A stretch of DNA of 34,738 nucleotides from Variovorax paradoxus NBRC 15149 (GTDB lineage Bacteria > Pseudomonadota > Gammaproteobacteria > Burkholderiales > Burkholderiaceae_C), in the NCBI RefSeq assembly GCF_001591365.1, contig NZ_BCUT01000011.1:1-34738 (forward strand). Direction: 5' to 3'. This document shows positions 1-7,649 of this stretch, piece after piece; the first letter of the stretch is position 1, and every line of letters starts with the position of its first letter. The notes beneath the pieces are model-generated. The model searched no databases. It worked only from the letters and a program-made list of their open reading frames with translations, and was not told the DNA's origin. Both the position numbers and the translations under genes were made by a program.

Positions 1-149
1 CCACGACCCACGCTTCATGCCCCGGGGTCGGGCCTGCCCGATGACAAACTACTGACGACGGCATGCGTTACCGGCGATTACGCTGAAAGGAGGCGCAGCC
101 AGGGGCAAACCCTGAGGCTTTTGTTTTTCACATACGCGAAAATTTCTTC
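1..149. other. Leader region upstream of the IclR gene; no gene supported
   Basis: No gene can be supported here. A short frame ending near position 53 could be the tail of a gene outside the window, but it is too short to judge. A 6-bp inverted repeat with a 2-nt spacer (TCGGGC 28-33, GCCCGA 36-41) has no T-run, so it is more operator-like than terminator-like. The last 30 bases are clearly AT-richer. They contain TTTTC (125-129) and GAAAA (138-142) separated by 8 nt, a possible autoregulatory IclR site just upstream of the start at 150. This is a weak, inferred call. Confidence 0.3.
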
Positions 150-887
150 ATGGTTGTGAAAACAGCGTTTCGCGTGATCGAGATCGTCGAGCTCTTTGCC
201 CGGGAGAAGCAGCCGCTGGCGCTGTCCGAGATGGCGCGCCTGCTCGAGATGCCGGTGTCCAGCTGCCTCGGGCTGATCCGCACGCTCGAAGAGCAGGGCT
301 ACATGTACGAAACCGGCCGCCGCCAGGGCTACTACCCGACCGGCCGGCTGCTGGCCATGGCGCAGGTCATTGCGGCGCACGACCCGGTGCTCGACCGCGT
401 GCGGCCCGCGCTGGAGGAATTGCGCGACGGTGCGCGCGAGACCGTGCTGTTCGGCAAGTTCCGCGACCCGAACACGGTCGTCTACCTGGAAGTGCTGAGC
501 GCGCCGCAGAGCATCCGCTATTCCGCCGAAGCGGGCGAGACGCGCCCGGCCTACGCCAATTCGATGGGCCGCGCGCTGCTCTCCACGCTCGCGCCCGAGG
601 CGCGCCGCAAGCTGCTGGCCGCCACGCCGCTGGCGCCGCTGACCGACGCCACGCTGACCACGCCCGAGGCCATCGAGCAGGAGCTCGAACGCTCGCCCGC
701 GCGCGGCTGGTACGGCAACCTCGGCGAAAGCATCCCCGACCTCGTCGGCCTTGCATGGCCGCTGCGCATCGGCGGCGAGGCCTACGCCATTTCGGTGGCG
801 GGCCCGCGCTACCGGCTCGAGCCGCGCATCGACGAGGCGGCCGCCATGCTGCGCTCCGCCTGCCTGGCCATCGAACACAAAGGCTGA
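150..887 (+). CDS. IclR-family transcriptional regulator
   Basis: The 245-residue protein has the normal IclR length and layout. An N-terminal winged helix-turn-helix covers about residues 1-65 (FRVIEIVELFAREKQPLALS, then MARLLEMPVSSCLGLIRTLE). An IclR effector-binding domain follows from about 75 to 240 and contains the family landmark SMGRALLS. IclR proteins usually bind as dimers or tetramers upstream of catabolic operons and respond to a small aromatic or carboxylic effector. The gene lies 8 bp before the cupin gene and runs the same way as the CoA-transferase, dehydrogenase and lyase genes, so it probably controls them. The ATG at 150 follows an AT-rich leader with no obvious Shine-Dalgarno sequence. 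The family call is secure; the effector is unknown. Confidence 0.9.
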   Translation: MVVKTAFRVIEIVELFAREKQPLALSEMARLLEMPVSSCLGLIRTLEEQGYMYETGRRQGYYPTGRLLAMAQVIAAHDPVLDRVRPALEELRDGARETVLFGKFRDPNTVVYLEVLSAPQSIRYSAEAGETRPAYANSMGRALLSTLAPEARRKLLAATPLAPLTDATLTTPEAIEQELERSPARGWYGNLGESIPDLVGLAWPLRIGGEAYAISVAGPRYRLEPRIDEAAAMLRSACLAIEHKG

Positions 888-895
888 TCGAAACA

Positions 896-1279
896 ATGAC
901 CTCCTCACGCTACTTCGTCCGCGAAAGCGACATCGCCGGCTACCACCCGGCCAACCACACCGGCACGCTCAACAAGCGGCTGATCGGCCCCGAGACCGTG
1001 GGCGCGAAGCAGCTCGAGGTGCTGGTCGGCCACATCCAGAAGGGCAAGGGCGCGCTGCCCCATGCGCACCCGGGCATCGAGCAGGTCTGCTACATGCTCG
1101 AAGGCCGCGCGGTCGCCGAGGTGGGCGGCCAGCGGCAGGAGCTGCACCCGGGCGACAGCTGCTTTTTTCCGGCCGATGCGATGCACACCTTCACGGTGGT
1201 GAGCGACGAGCCGGTGCGCGTGCTGGTCATCTACAGCCCGCCGTACGAGGAATCGCCGGAGCGCGTGATCCGGCCCTGA
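896..1279 (+). CDS. Small cupin-domain protein
   Basis: This 127-residue single-domain protein starts at the ATG 9 bases after the IclR stop. It has both cupin motifs. Motif 1 is H-A-H-P-G-I-E followed by a glycine seven residues later (PHAHPGIEQVCYMLEG), giving two His and a Glu for metal binding. Motif 2 is GDSCFFPADAMH, giving the third His. Small cupins of this kind are metal-dependent isomerases, dioxygenases or decarboxylases, or sugar and acid sensors. Sequence alone does not say which. Its place between the regulator and the Bug receptor suggests a role in handling the operon's substrate. An upstream-extended reading from 755 is possible but would overlap the IclR gene, so it was not used. 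Confidence 0.85.
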   Translation: MTSSRYFVRESDIAGYHPANHTGTLNKRLIGPETVGAKQLEVLVGHIQKGKGALPHAHPGIEQVCYMLEGRAVAEVGGQRQELHPGDSCFFPADAMHTFTVVSDEPVRVLVIYSPPYEESPERVIRP

Positions 1280-1305
1280 ACGACAACCCCCCGGAGACAA
1301 GAACC

Positions 1306-2319
1306 ATGCAGACGATGAAGAACGCGACAACCACGGTCGCGGTGGCAAGCCGCCGCCGTTTCATTTCCATCGGCGCCGCCGCGGGCCTGGCCGGCGCGGC
1401 GCCCTGGGCCTTTGCGCAGGAGGGCTACCCGAAGCAGCCGATCAAGCTGATCGTGCCCTTCGCGGCCGGCAGCGGCACCGACGCGGTGGCGCGCATCACG
1501 GCGCAGATGCTGGGCGAGGCGCTCAAGGCCTCGGTCATCGTCGACAACCGCGCGGGCGCCAACGGCGTGATCGCCGCCGAGTTCGTGGCCAAGGCGCCGC
1601 CCGACGGCTACACGCTCTTCATGACCACCAACACCACGCACTCGGCCAATCCGAGCCTGATGAAGTCGCTGCCCTACGACCCGGTGAAGGACTTCGCGCC
1701 CGTGAGCCGCATGGGCAACCTGCCGTTCATGCTGGTGGTCAACAACGAGCTGCCGGTGAGGAGCGTGGCCGAACTGCTGGCCTGGGGCCGCGCGCACCCC
1801 GGCAAGCTGACCTATGCGAGCGGCAACAGCACCGGCATCGTGAGCGGCGCCACGCTCTCGCGCATGAGCGGCGTGCCGATGCTGCACGTGCCCTACAAGA
1901 GCACGCCGCCCGCCATTGCCGACCTGATCGGCGGGCAGGTGTCGATGATGGTGGTCGACCTGGCCGCGGGGCTCGCCACGGTGAAGGCCGGCAAGATGCG
2001 CGCGATTGCCGTGACCACGCAGGAGCGCACCAAGCTGTTTCCGGAACTGCCGCCGCTGGCCGAGACGCCCGAGCTCAAGGGCTTCGACATCACCTCGTGG
2101 AACGGCGTGTTCGCGCCGGCCGGCACGCCGCGCGATGTGGTGCTGAAGCTCAACAAGGTGCTGTCGGAGATGGCGAACGGCACGGCCTTCCGCGAGCGCG
2201 TGGCGAAGCTGGGCTTCGATGCCTTCGGCAGCACGCCGGAAGAGCTGGGGGCGTTCACCGTTTCGGAACTGGCCAAGTGGAAGAAGCTGATCCAGGCTGC
2301 CGGCATCCAGCCCGAATGA
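1306..2319 (+). CDS. Bug-family (TctC-like) periplasmic receptor with Tat signal
   Basis: The protein has 337 residues. The N terminus carries a twin-arginine motif (SRRRFISIG) followed by a hydrophobic stretch and an AFA cleavage site, so export is probably by Tat. The mature part has the tripartite-tricarboxylate receptor fold: YPKQPIKLIVPFAAGSGTD near the start, the ADNRAGA-type loop (VDNRAGANG) and PPDGYTL, the usual ligand-binding landmarks of Bug proteins. A GGAGA ribosome site lies about 9 bases upstream of the ATG at 1306. No TctA or TctB membrane genes are nearby, which is common for Bug proteins in Burkholderiales. The stop overlaps the CoA-transferase start (ATGA), so the two are translationally coupled. 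The ligand is probably the organic acid degraded by the operon. Confidence 0.92.
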   Translation: MQTMKNATTTVAVASRRRFISIGAAAGLAGAAPWAFAQEGYPKQPIKLIVPFAAGSGTDAVARITAQMLGEALKASVIVDNRAGANGVIAAEFVAKAPPDGYTLFMTTNTTHSANPSLMKSLPYDPVKDFAPVSRMGNLPFMLVVNNELPVRSVAELLAWGRAHPGKLTYASGNSTGIVSGATLSRMSGVPMLHVPYKSTPPAIADLIGGQVSMMVVDLAAGLATVKAGKMRAIAVTTQERTKLFPELPPLAETPELKGFDITSWNGVFAPAGTPRDVVLKLNKVLSEMANGTAFRERVAKLGFDAFGSTPEELGAFTVSELAKWKKLIQAAGIQPE

Positions 2320-3542
2320 GCTCCGCTGGACCACTCGACGGCATCCGCATCCTCGACCTCACGGCCGTGGTGATGGGCCCCTACGCCACGCAGACGCTCG
2401 GCGACCTTGGCGCCGACATCATCAAGGTCGAACCACCGTCAGGCGACAACTTGCGCGCGGTCGGCCCGATGCGCCATGCCGGCATGGGCGCGATGTCGCT
2501 GCACCTGAACCGCAACAAGCGCTCGATCGTGCTCGACCTCAAGCAGCCAGAAGGACGCGAGGCGTGCCTCAGGCTCGCGGCGGGCTGCGATGCGCTGATC
2601 TACAACACGCGCCCGCAGGCGATGGCGCGGCTCGGGCTCGGCTACGAGGCCGTGGCCGCGGCCAATCCGAAGATCGTCTACCTCGGCGCCTTCGGCTATG
2701 GCGAAGAGGGCCCCTATGCCGGCAAGCCCGCCTACGACGACCTGATCCAGGGCGCGGCCGGCGTCGCCTCGCTGTTCGCGCAGCAAAGCGGCGGTGCACC
2801 GCGCTACGCGCCCGTCACGCTGGCCGACCGTGCCGTGGGGCTGCAGGCCGCCATCGCGCTGCTCGCGGCCGTGCTGCACGCGCAGCGCACGGGCCGCGGC
2901 CAGGCGGTCGAGGTGCCGATGTTCGAGGCGCTCTCGCAGTTCGTGATGGGCGACCACCTGGGCGGCCACAGCTTCGAGCCGCCGCTCGGTCCCACCGGCT
3001 ATGCGCGCCTGCTCGCTGCGCACCGCAAGCCCTACGCCACGGCCGACGGCTACCTGAGCGTGCTGATCTACAACGACAAGCACTGGCAGGCCTTCTTCGA
3101 CCTGATCGGCCGGCCCGAGCTGCGCGCCTCGCCGATGTTCGGCACGCACACGGCGCGCGCCGCGAACATCGGCGCGGTCTATGCGTTCGTGGCCGAGGTG
3201 ATGGCCACGCGCGGCAGCGACGAATGGATGGCGGCGCTGGAAGCGGCCGACATTCCCGTCGCGCGCCTGCACAGCACCGAGAGCCTGATCGACGATCCGC
3301 ACCTGCGCGCGGTCGATTTCTTTCCCGAGTTCGATCATCCGAGCGAAGGCCGCATCCGCACGCTCGCGCCGGTCGGACGCTACAGCGCCACGCCCGCGGG
3401 CATCCGCCGCATGGCGCCGCGCATCGGCGAGCAGAGCGTCGAGCTGCTGCGCGAAGCGGGCTATGGCGATGAAGCCATCGACCACCTGCTCGCGCGCGGC
3501 GTCACGCTGCAGCCGGCTCCACCCAAGGACAACGACGAATGA
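2316..3542 (+). CDS. CaiB/BaiF family (class III) CoA-transferase
   Basis: This 408-residue protein starts at the ATG overlapping the Bug stop. The N terminus PLDGIRILDLTAVVMGPYAT and GDLGADIIKVEPPSGD are hallmarks of class III CoA-transferases. The segment KPAYDDLIQGAAGV places the expected catalytic aspartate at about D141 (D142 is next to it). The enzyme moves CoA between acyl-CoA and a free carboxylic acid through a glutaryl- or aspartyl-type mixed anhydride on that residue. Typical substrates include formate, carnitine, succinate with benzylsuccinate, or branched dicarboxylates. It overlaps the dehydrogenase gene by ATGA, so substrate activation and oxidation are tightly coupled. The exact donor and acceptor cannot be read from sequence. 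Confidence 0.9.
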   Translation: MSSAGPLDGIRILDLTAVVMGPYATQTLGDLGADIIKVEPPSGDNLRAVGPMRHAGMGAMSLHLNRNKRSIVLDLKQPEGREACLRLAAGCDALIYNTRPQAMARLGLGYEAVAAANPKIVYLGAFGYGEEGPYAGKPAYDDLIQGAAGVASLFAQQSGGAPRYAPVTLADRAVGLQAAIALLAAVLHAQRTGRGQAVEVPMFEALSQFVMGDHLGGHSFEPPLGPTGYARLLAAHRKPYATADGYLSVLIYNDKHWQAFFDLIGRPELRASPMFGTHTARAANIGAVYAFVAEVMATRGSDEWMAALEAADIPVARLHSTESLIDDPHLRAVDFFPEFDHPSEGRIRTLAPVGRYSATPAGIRRMAPRIGEQSVELLREAGYGDEAIDHLLARGVTLQPAPPKDNDE

Positions 3543-4708
3543 ACTTCTCCCTCAATGAAGACCAGCGCTCGCTGGTGGCCGCCATCGAGCGGCTGTGCGA
3601 AGACTTCCCCGCCGACTACTGGCGCGACCACGACGACCGCGCCGCATTCCCGCACGAGTTCCACCGCGCCGTGGCCGACAGCGGCTGGCTCGGCATCGCG
3701 ATGCCCGAGGCGCAGGGCGGCGCGGGCCTGGGCATCACCGAGGCGGCGCTGATGATGTGCGCCATCAGCGCGTCGGGCGCGGGCATGTCGGGCGCTTCGT
3801 CGGTGCACATGAACATCTTCGGGCTCAACCCGGTGGTGGTGTTCGGCAGCGAGGCACAGCGCCAGCGTTTCCTGCCGCCGCTGATCGCGGGCACCGAGAA
3901 GGCCTGCTTCGCCGTGACCGAGCCCGACGCGGGGCTCGACACCACCCGCCTCAAGACGCAGGCGGTGCGCCAGCCGAACGGCAGCTATCTGCTGCATGGC
4001 CGCAAGATATGGATATCGACCGCGCAGGTGGCCGACCGCATGCTGATCCTCACGCGCACCACGCCGCTCGATCAGGTGAAGAAGCCCACGCAGGGGCTCA
4101 CGCTGTTCTACACGCCGCTGGACCGCGCCAAGGTCGAGGTGCGCGAGATCCACAAGCTCGGCCGCGCGGCGGTCGATTCGAACATGCTCTTCATCGACGG
4201 GCTCGAAGTGCCGGAGGAAGACCGCATAGGCGAGGAAGGGCGCGGCTTCGAATACATCCTGCACGGGCTCAACCCCGAGCGCATATTGATTGCGGCCGAG
4301 GCCATCGGCATCGGCCGCGCCGCGCTGCGCATCGCGGCGCAGTACGCGCAGGAGCGCGTCGTGTTCGGCCGGCCGATCGGCCAGAACCAGGGCGTGGCGC
4401 ACCCGCTCGCGCGCGCCTGGGCCAACCTCGAGGCGGCCGACCTGATGGTGTTCAAGGCCGCCACGCTGTACGACGCGGGCGAGCCCTGCGGCATCGAGGC
4501 CAACGCCGCCAAGTACCTGGCGGCCGAGGCGGCGCACGACGCCTGCCAGAACGCGGTTCTCACGCTCGGCGGCATGGGCTATGCGAAGGAATACCATGTC
4601 GAGCGCCTGCTGCGCGAGAGCTACATTCCGCGCATTGCGCCGGTCAGTCCGCAGATGATCCTGAACTTCATCGCGGAAAAGGCGCTCGGCCTGCCCAAGT
4701 CGTACTGA
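3539..4708 (+). CDS. Acyl-CoA dehydrogenase with IVD-type catalytic Glu position
   Basis: This 389-residue flavoenzyme has the full acyl-CoA dehydrogenase layout: helical N domain, middle beta domain (CFAVTEPDAGLDTT, then GRKIWISTAQVAD) and C-terminal helical domain (RVVFGRPIGQNQGV, LGGMGYAKEYHVERLLRE). At the C-terminal position where short- and medium-chain enzymes have the catalytic Glu in EGT, this protein reads IAPVSPQM with no Glu. A Glu is instead present in GLNPERILIAAEAIG (E247). This aligns by eye with the catalytic Glu of isovaleryl-CoA and long-chain dehydrogenases, which sit on the same helix. This suggests a branched or bulky acyl-CoA. The start overlaps the CoA-transferase stop. 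Electrons would pass to electron-transfer flavoprotein, which is not encoded here. Confidence 0.9.
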   Translation: MNFSLNEDQRSLVAAIERLCEDFPADYWRDHDDRAAFPHEFHRAVADSGWLGIAMPEAQGGAGLGITEAALMMCAISASGAGMSGASSVHMNIFGLNPVVVFGSEAQRQRFLPPLIAGTEKACFAVTEPDAGLDTTRLKTQAVRQPNGSYLLHGRKIWISTAQVADRMLILTRTTPLDQVKKPTQGLTLFYTPLDRAKVEVREIHKLGRAAVDSNMLFIDGLEVPEEDRIGEEGRGFEYILHGLNPERILIAAEAIGIGRAALRIAAQYAQERVVFGRPIGQNQGVAHPLARAWANLEAADLMVFKAATLYDAGEPCGIEANAAKYLAAEAAHDACQNAVLTLGGMGYAKEYHVERLLRESYIPRIAPVSPQMILNFIAEKALGLPKSY

Positions 4709-4721
4709 TGTTGCCCATGCC

Positions 4722-5015
4722 ATGAATCCATCCGCCGTCACCCGCCATCTCGTCGTCCGCGGCCTGGTGCAGGGCGTGGGCTATCGCTGGTCGATGGTGC
4801 AGGCCGCGCGGCGCCTGGGCGTGTGCGGCTGGGTGCGCAACCGCCGCGACGGCAGCGTGGAGGCGCTGGCCTCGGGCCCGGCCGCTGCGGTCGATGCGCT
4901 GGTCGCGTGGGCCCGCAGCGGGCCGGACGGCGCGCGCGTGGATGCCCTCGATGCGGTGGAGGCGCCCGCGCCCGCCGAGCCGCCATCGGATTTCGTGCAG
5001 CGCGAAACGGCGTGA
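4722..5015 (+). CDS. acyP: Acylphosphatase
   Basis: The 97-residue protein carries both acylphosphatase signatures. GLVQGVGYR holds the phosphate-binding arginine and GWVRNRRDGSVE the catalytic asparagine. The enzyme hydrolyses carboxyl-phosphate bonds and is a cytosolic single-domain ferredoxin-like fold. The gene starts 13 bp after the dehydrogenase stop and probably belongs to the same transcript. A link to the acyl-CoA pathway is unproven, since acylphosphatases are often carried along as housekeeping genes. The C-terminal part is alanine- and proline-rich (EAPAPAEPPSDF), slightly longer than the minimal fold. Confidence 0.93.
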   Translation: MNPSAVTRHLVVRGLVQGVGYRWSMVQAARRLGVCGWVRNRRDGSVEALASGPAAAVDALVAWARSGPDGARVDALDAVEAPAPAEPPSDFVQRETA

Positions 5016-5154
5016 ACCGCGGCGCTGGCGCGATCTGCAACGCCGCTGGCAGGCATTGCAACCCCTGCGGCGGGCGCGGCCGAGCATGCAAGACGCAGAC
5101 GGCCGACAATCGGCGGACGCTCTTTTCTTTCTCCAGCGAACCCAGAGACATCCC
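5016..5154. other. Intergenic region before HMG-CoA lyase
   Basis: These 139 bases separate acyP from the lyase gene and hold no gene. Near the right end, GCCGA and TCGGC form a small hairpin (about 5104-5116), followed by a pyrimidine-rich stretch with TTTTCTTT (5122-5129). This could be a weak terminator, or the start of an internal promoter whose -10 might be GACAAT. Neither is certain. Confidence 0.3.
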
Positions 5155-6075
5155 ATGAAACTCCCCGCCAAGGTCCAGATCATCGACGTCGGTCCGCGCG
5201 ACGGACTGCAGAACGAGAAGCAACCGGTCTCCGCCGAAATCAAGATCGGCCTCGTGCACCGCCTGCAGGACGCCGGCCTGAAGGAGATCGAGGTCACCAG
5301 CTTCGTGAGCCCCAAGTGGGTGCCGCAGATGGCCGACAACGCCGAGGTGATGCACGGCATCAAACGCAAGCCCGGCGTGCGCTACTCGGTGCTCACGCCC
5401 AACATGAAGGGCTTCGAGGCCGCCATTGCCGCGCCGCGCGAGGAGTGGCCCGACGAGATCGTGGTGTTCGGCGCCGCGAGCGAGGCCTTCAGCCAGAAGA
5501 ACATCAACTGCTCCATTGCCGAGAGCATCGAGCGCTTCGCGCCCGTGGTGGCCGCGGCGCGCGAGAAGGGCATCGATGTGCGCGGCGCCATGTCGTGCAC
5601 CGTGGGCTGCCCCTACGAAGGCGAGGTCGCACCCGAGCGCGTGGGCATGCTGGCAAAGCTGATGAAGGACATCGGCGTGCAGCGCGTGGACGTGGCCGAC
5701 ACCATCGGCGTGGGCACGCCGCGCAAGGTGAAGGCCGCCATCGAGGCCACGCTGGCGCATTTCAACGTGGACCACATCTCGGGCCACTTCCACGACACCT
5801 ACGGCCAGGCGCTGGTCAACACGCTGGCCTCGCTGGAGCTGGGGGTCTGGAACTTCCAGTCGTCCTCCGCCGGGCTGGGCGGCTGTCCCTACGCCAAGGG
5901 CGCGACGGGCAACGTGGCCACGGAAGATGTGGTCTACATGCTGCACGGCATGGGCATCGAGACCGGCATCGACCTGGACAAGCTGATCGACGCCGGCGTG
6001 TACATCAGCGAGGCGCTGGGGCGCGAGCCGAACTCGCGCGCCTCGAAGGCCCTGCGCATCAAACGGGCGGGTTGA
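5155..6075 (+). CDS. mvaB: Hydroxymethylglutaryl-CoA lyase
   Basis: The 306-residue TIM-barrel enzyme cleaves 3-hydroxy-3-methylglutaryl-CoA to acetoacetate and acetyl-CoA. The N-terminal motif DVGPRDGLQNE supplies R15 and D16, SGHFHDTYG supplies the metal-binding H211 and H213, and AGLGGCPYAKGATGN carries the active-site loop cysteine C244 and the metal ligand N253. One oddity is that the common D-S-S-V-A-G-L-G-G-C-P signature here reads Q-S-S-S-A-G-L-G-G-C-P (Q235 for Asp). Homologous aldolases such as citramalyl-type lyases share the fold, so a related 3-hydroxyacyl-CoA substrate is possible. It follows the CoA-transferase and dehydrogenase and fits as the terminal carbon-carbon cleavage step. 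The start is the ATG after AGAGACATCCC. Confidence 0.92.
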   Translation: MKLPAKVQIIDVGPRDGLQNEKQPVSAEIKIGLVHRLQDAGLKEIEVTSFVSPKWVPQMADNAEVMHGIKRKPGVRYSVLTPNMKGFEAAIAAPREEWPDEIVVFGAASEAFSQKNINCSIAESIERFAPVVAAAREKGIDVRGAMSCTVGCPYEGEVAPERVGMLAKLMKDIGVQRVDVADTIGVGTPRKVKAAIEATLAHFNVDHISGHFHDTYGQALVNTLASLELGVWNFQSSSAGLGGCPYAKGATGNVATEDVVYMLHGMGIETGIDLDKLIDAGVYISEALGREPNSRASKALRIKRAG

Positions 6076-6078
6076 ACG

Positions 6079-6567
6079 ATGTGCGGCGCTGAACTCCATT
6101 CGCTGCCCGAGGGCGTGCAGCGCGTTTCCCGTGTGCTGCAGGACGCGGGCCACCCCCATTCGCCGCGCATGCTCGACGACGCCTGCCGCACCGCCCAGCA
6201 GGCGGCCGACGCGCTCGGCATTTTGGTCGGGCAGATCGCCAAGAGCATCATCTTCCGGCGCAAGAGCGACGACGCGGCGGTGCTGGTCATCACCTCGGGC
6301 GACAAGCGCGTCGACGAGAAGAAAGTCGATGCGCTGGTCGGCAAGACCGGCCGCGCCGATGCGGAGTTCGTGAAGGCGCGCACCGGCTTCACGATCGGCG
6401 GCGTGTCGCCGGTGGCGCATGCCACGCCGCCAGTGGTGCTGATCGACCGCGAGCTGTTCCGCTTCGAGGAGATCTGGGCTGCCGCGGGCCATCCGCATGC
6501 GGTGTTCCAGCTGCGCCCGCAAGACCTCGAGAAGCTCACCGGCGCGCCGGTGGCGGACGTGGTGTGA
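6079..6567 (+). CDS. YbaK/ProX-type aminoacyl-tRNA deacylase
   Basis: The 162-residue protein matches the YbaK/EbsC/ProX editing domain in length and sequence. It has the conserved lysine in QIAKSIIFR, the VLVITSGDKRVDEKKV segment and the GGVSPVAH loop that closes the substrate pocket. Family members hydrolyse mischarged tRNAs (for example Cys-, Ala- or Pro-mischarged tRNA) in trans. The gene starts 3 bases after the lyase stop. Its stop overlaps the next start as GTGA, so it sits in a tightly packed transcript but probably has a housekeeping job unrelated to the catabolic enzymes. The subfamily (YbaK versus ProXp) cannot be settled without an alignment. Confidence 0.88.
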   Translation: MCGAELHSLPEGVQRVSRVLQDAGHPHSPRMLDDACRTAQQAADALGILVGQIAKSIIFRRKSDDAAVLVITSGDKRVDEKKVDALVGKTGRADAEFVKARTGFTIGGVSPVAHATPPVVLIDRELFRFEEIWAAAGHPHAVFQLRPQDLEKLTGAPVADVV

Positions 6568-6842
6568 ACGCCGAGGCCGCGCTGACGCTGGCCGAACGCG
6601 CCGAGGCGGTACAGCGCCCGGCCGCCGGCGATGCACCCGATGTGCCATCGCCCTGCACCTCGGTCTGCCGCATGGACAGCCAGAGCGGCTTCTGCGAAGG
6701 CTGCCTGCGCACCCTCCCCGAGATCGCGGGCTGGAGCCGGATGGACGGCGCGGCGCGGCGCGGCGTGTGGCGCGCGATCGAGCTGCGGGCGCGGGCCGGC
6801 CTCTGGCGCATTCCGGAACCCTCAGGAGACAAGCACGCATGA
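6564..6842 (+). CDS. DUF1289 small cysteine-rich protein
   Basis: This 92-residue protein starts at a GTG overlapping the previous stop. The cysteine motif CTSVCRMDSQSGFCEGCLRT (C-x3-C, then C-x2-C) identifies the DUF1289 family, followed by the conserved EIAGWSRMD and a Trp-Arg rich tail. The four cysteines could bind zinc or an iron-sulfur cluster. No biochemical role is established that I can rely on. The first 30 residues are alanine-rich and probably flexible. The stop overlaps the isomerase start by ATGA. In proteobacteria this family is often found beside redox or thioredoxin-fold genes, which fits the next gene. Confidence 0.85.
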   Translation: MNAEAALTLAERAEAVQRPAAGDAPDVPSPCTSVCRMDSQSGFCEGCLRTLPEIAGWSRMDGAARRGVWRAIELRARAGLWRIPEPSGDKHA

Positions 6843-7483
6843 AGCACATCGACTTCTATCTCGACTTCATCTCGCCCTACGCGCACCTTGCGTTCGAGCA
6901 CCTGCCCCAGGCGCTCGAGGGCCTGAGCTGCAGCGTGGCCTACAAGCCGGTGCTGCTCGGCGCCATCCTCAAGCACCACGGCCAGCTCGGCCCGGCCGAG
7001 ATTCCGGCCAAGCGCAGCTGGACCTACCGCCATGTGCTCTGGCTCGGCCATGCGAACGGCATCCAGATCGAAATGCCGGCCTCGCACCCCTACAACCCGC
7101 TGCCGCACCTGCGGCTCGCGCTGTCGACCTCGGACGACGGCAGCATCAGCCGCCTGGTGGCCGAGACCATCCTGCGCAACGTGTGGCGCGGCGGCGAGGA
7201 AGCCGGCGATGCCGCGCGCCTGGCTGCGCTGGCGGCGCAGCTGGAACCGAAGCGCGACATGAACGGCGACGAGAACAAGGCGCTGCTCAAGCGCAACACC
7301 GACGAAGCGCTGCAGCTGGGCGTGTTCGGCACGCCGACCTGCAGGGTCGACGGCCGCCTGTTCTGGGGCTTCGACGGCCTCGCGATGCTGCGCGCCTACC
7401 TCGCCGGCGACGCATGGTTCGACGGCCCGCAATGGGCCGCGGCCGACCAGCGGCCGTCCTTGCTGCGAAGCAGCAAAAGCTGA
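6839..7483 (+). CDS. 2-hydroxychromene-2-carboxylate isomerase-like, DsbA/GST-kappa fold
   Basis: The 214-residue protein begins DFYLDFISPYAHLAF, where S12 replaces the CxxC of DsbA. This is typical of the glutathione-dependent 2-hydroxychromene-2-carboxylate isomerases (NahD-like) and GST kappa. The thioredoxin fold is confirmed by the cis-proline loop GVFGTPTCRVDGRLFWG near residues 160-176. In naphthalene pathways the enzyme isomerises a ring-cleavage product. Here no aromatic oxygenase is visible, so the substrate may differ. The start overlaps the DUF1289 stop. This is the last gene of the long plus-strand set, since 166 bp separate it from the transporter. Confidence 0.88.
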   Translation: MKHIDFYLDFISPYAHLAFEHLPQALEGLSCSVAYKPVLLGAILKHHGQLGPAEIPAKRSWTYRHVLWLGHANGIQIEMPASHPYNPLPHLRLALSTSDDGSISRLVAETILRNVWRGGEEAGDAARLAALAAQLEPKRDMNGDENKALLKRNTDEALQLGVFGTPTCRVDGRLFWGFDGLAMLRAYLAGDAWFDGPQWAAADQRPSLLRSSKS

Positions 7484-7649
7484 GCAGAAGGCCGATTTCT
7501 TACAAGCTGAAACGGACCCCGCGGGTTTCACCTTAATCCGTAAGCGCCGATTCAGTTTCGCGAAAGGCTCGGGTCAGTCGCGCCTCCAAGAATGCTTCAC
7601 GGTCCCGAATGCCGGGCCCGATCGAACGCATACACAGGAGACGACGCAA
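7484..7649. promoter_or_regulatory. Intergenic region upstream of MFS gene with a hairpin and RBS
   Basis: The region contains an imperfect hairpin (GAAAC, bulge, ACCC-cgc-GGGTTTC, about 7508-7528) not followed by a T-run, which could mark the end of the upstream transcript. A clear Shine-Dalgarno AGGAG lies at 7636-7640, 9 bases before the MFS ATG. A promoter for the transporter is expected here but I see no convincing -35/-10 pair. Confidence 0.35.

Noticed and set aside
2097..2315. N-terminal extension of the CoA-transferase to 2097
   Set aside because: The added residues overlap the Bug gene in another frame and are Arg/Gly-rich. The ATG at 2316 opens the standard family N terminus.
5104..5130. 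Terminator before the HMG-CoA lyase gene
   Set aside because: The stem is only 5 bp and the T-run is broken and 5-10 bases away, so it was left as a note in the intergenic entry.
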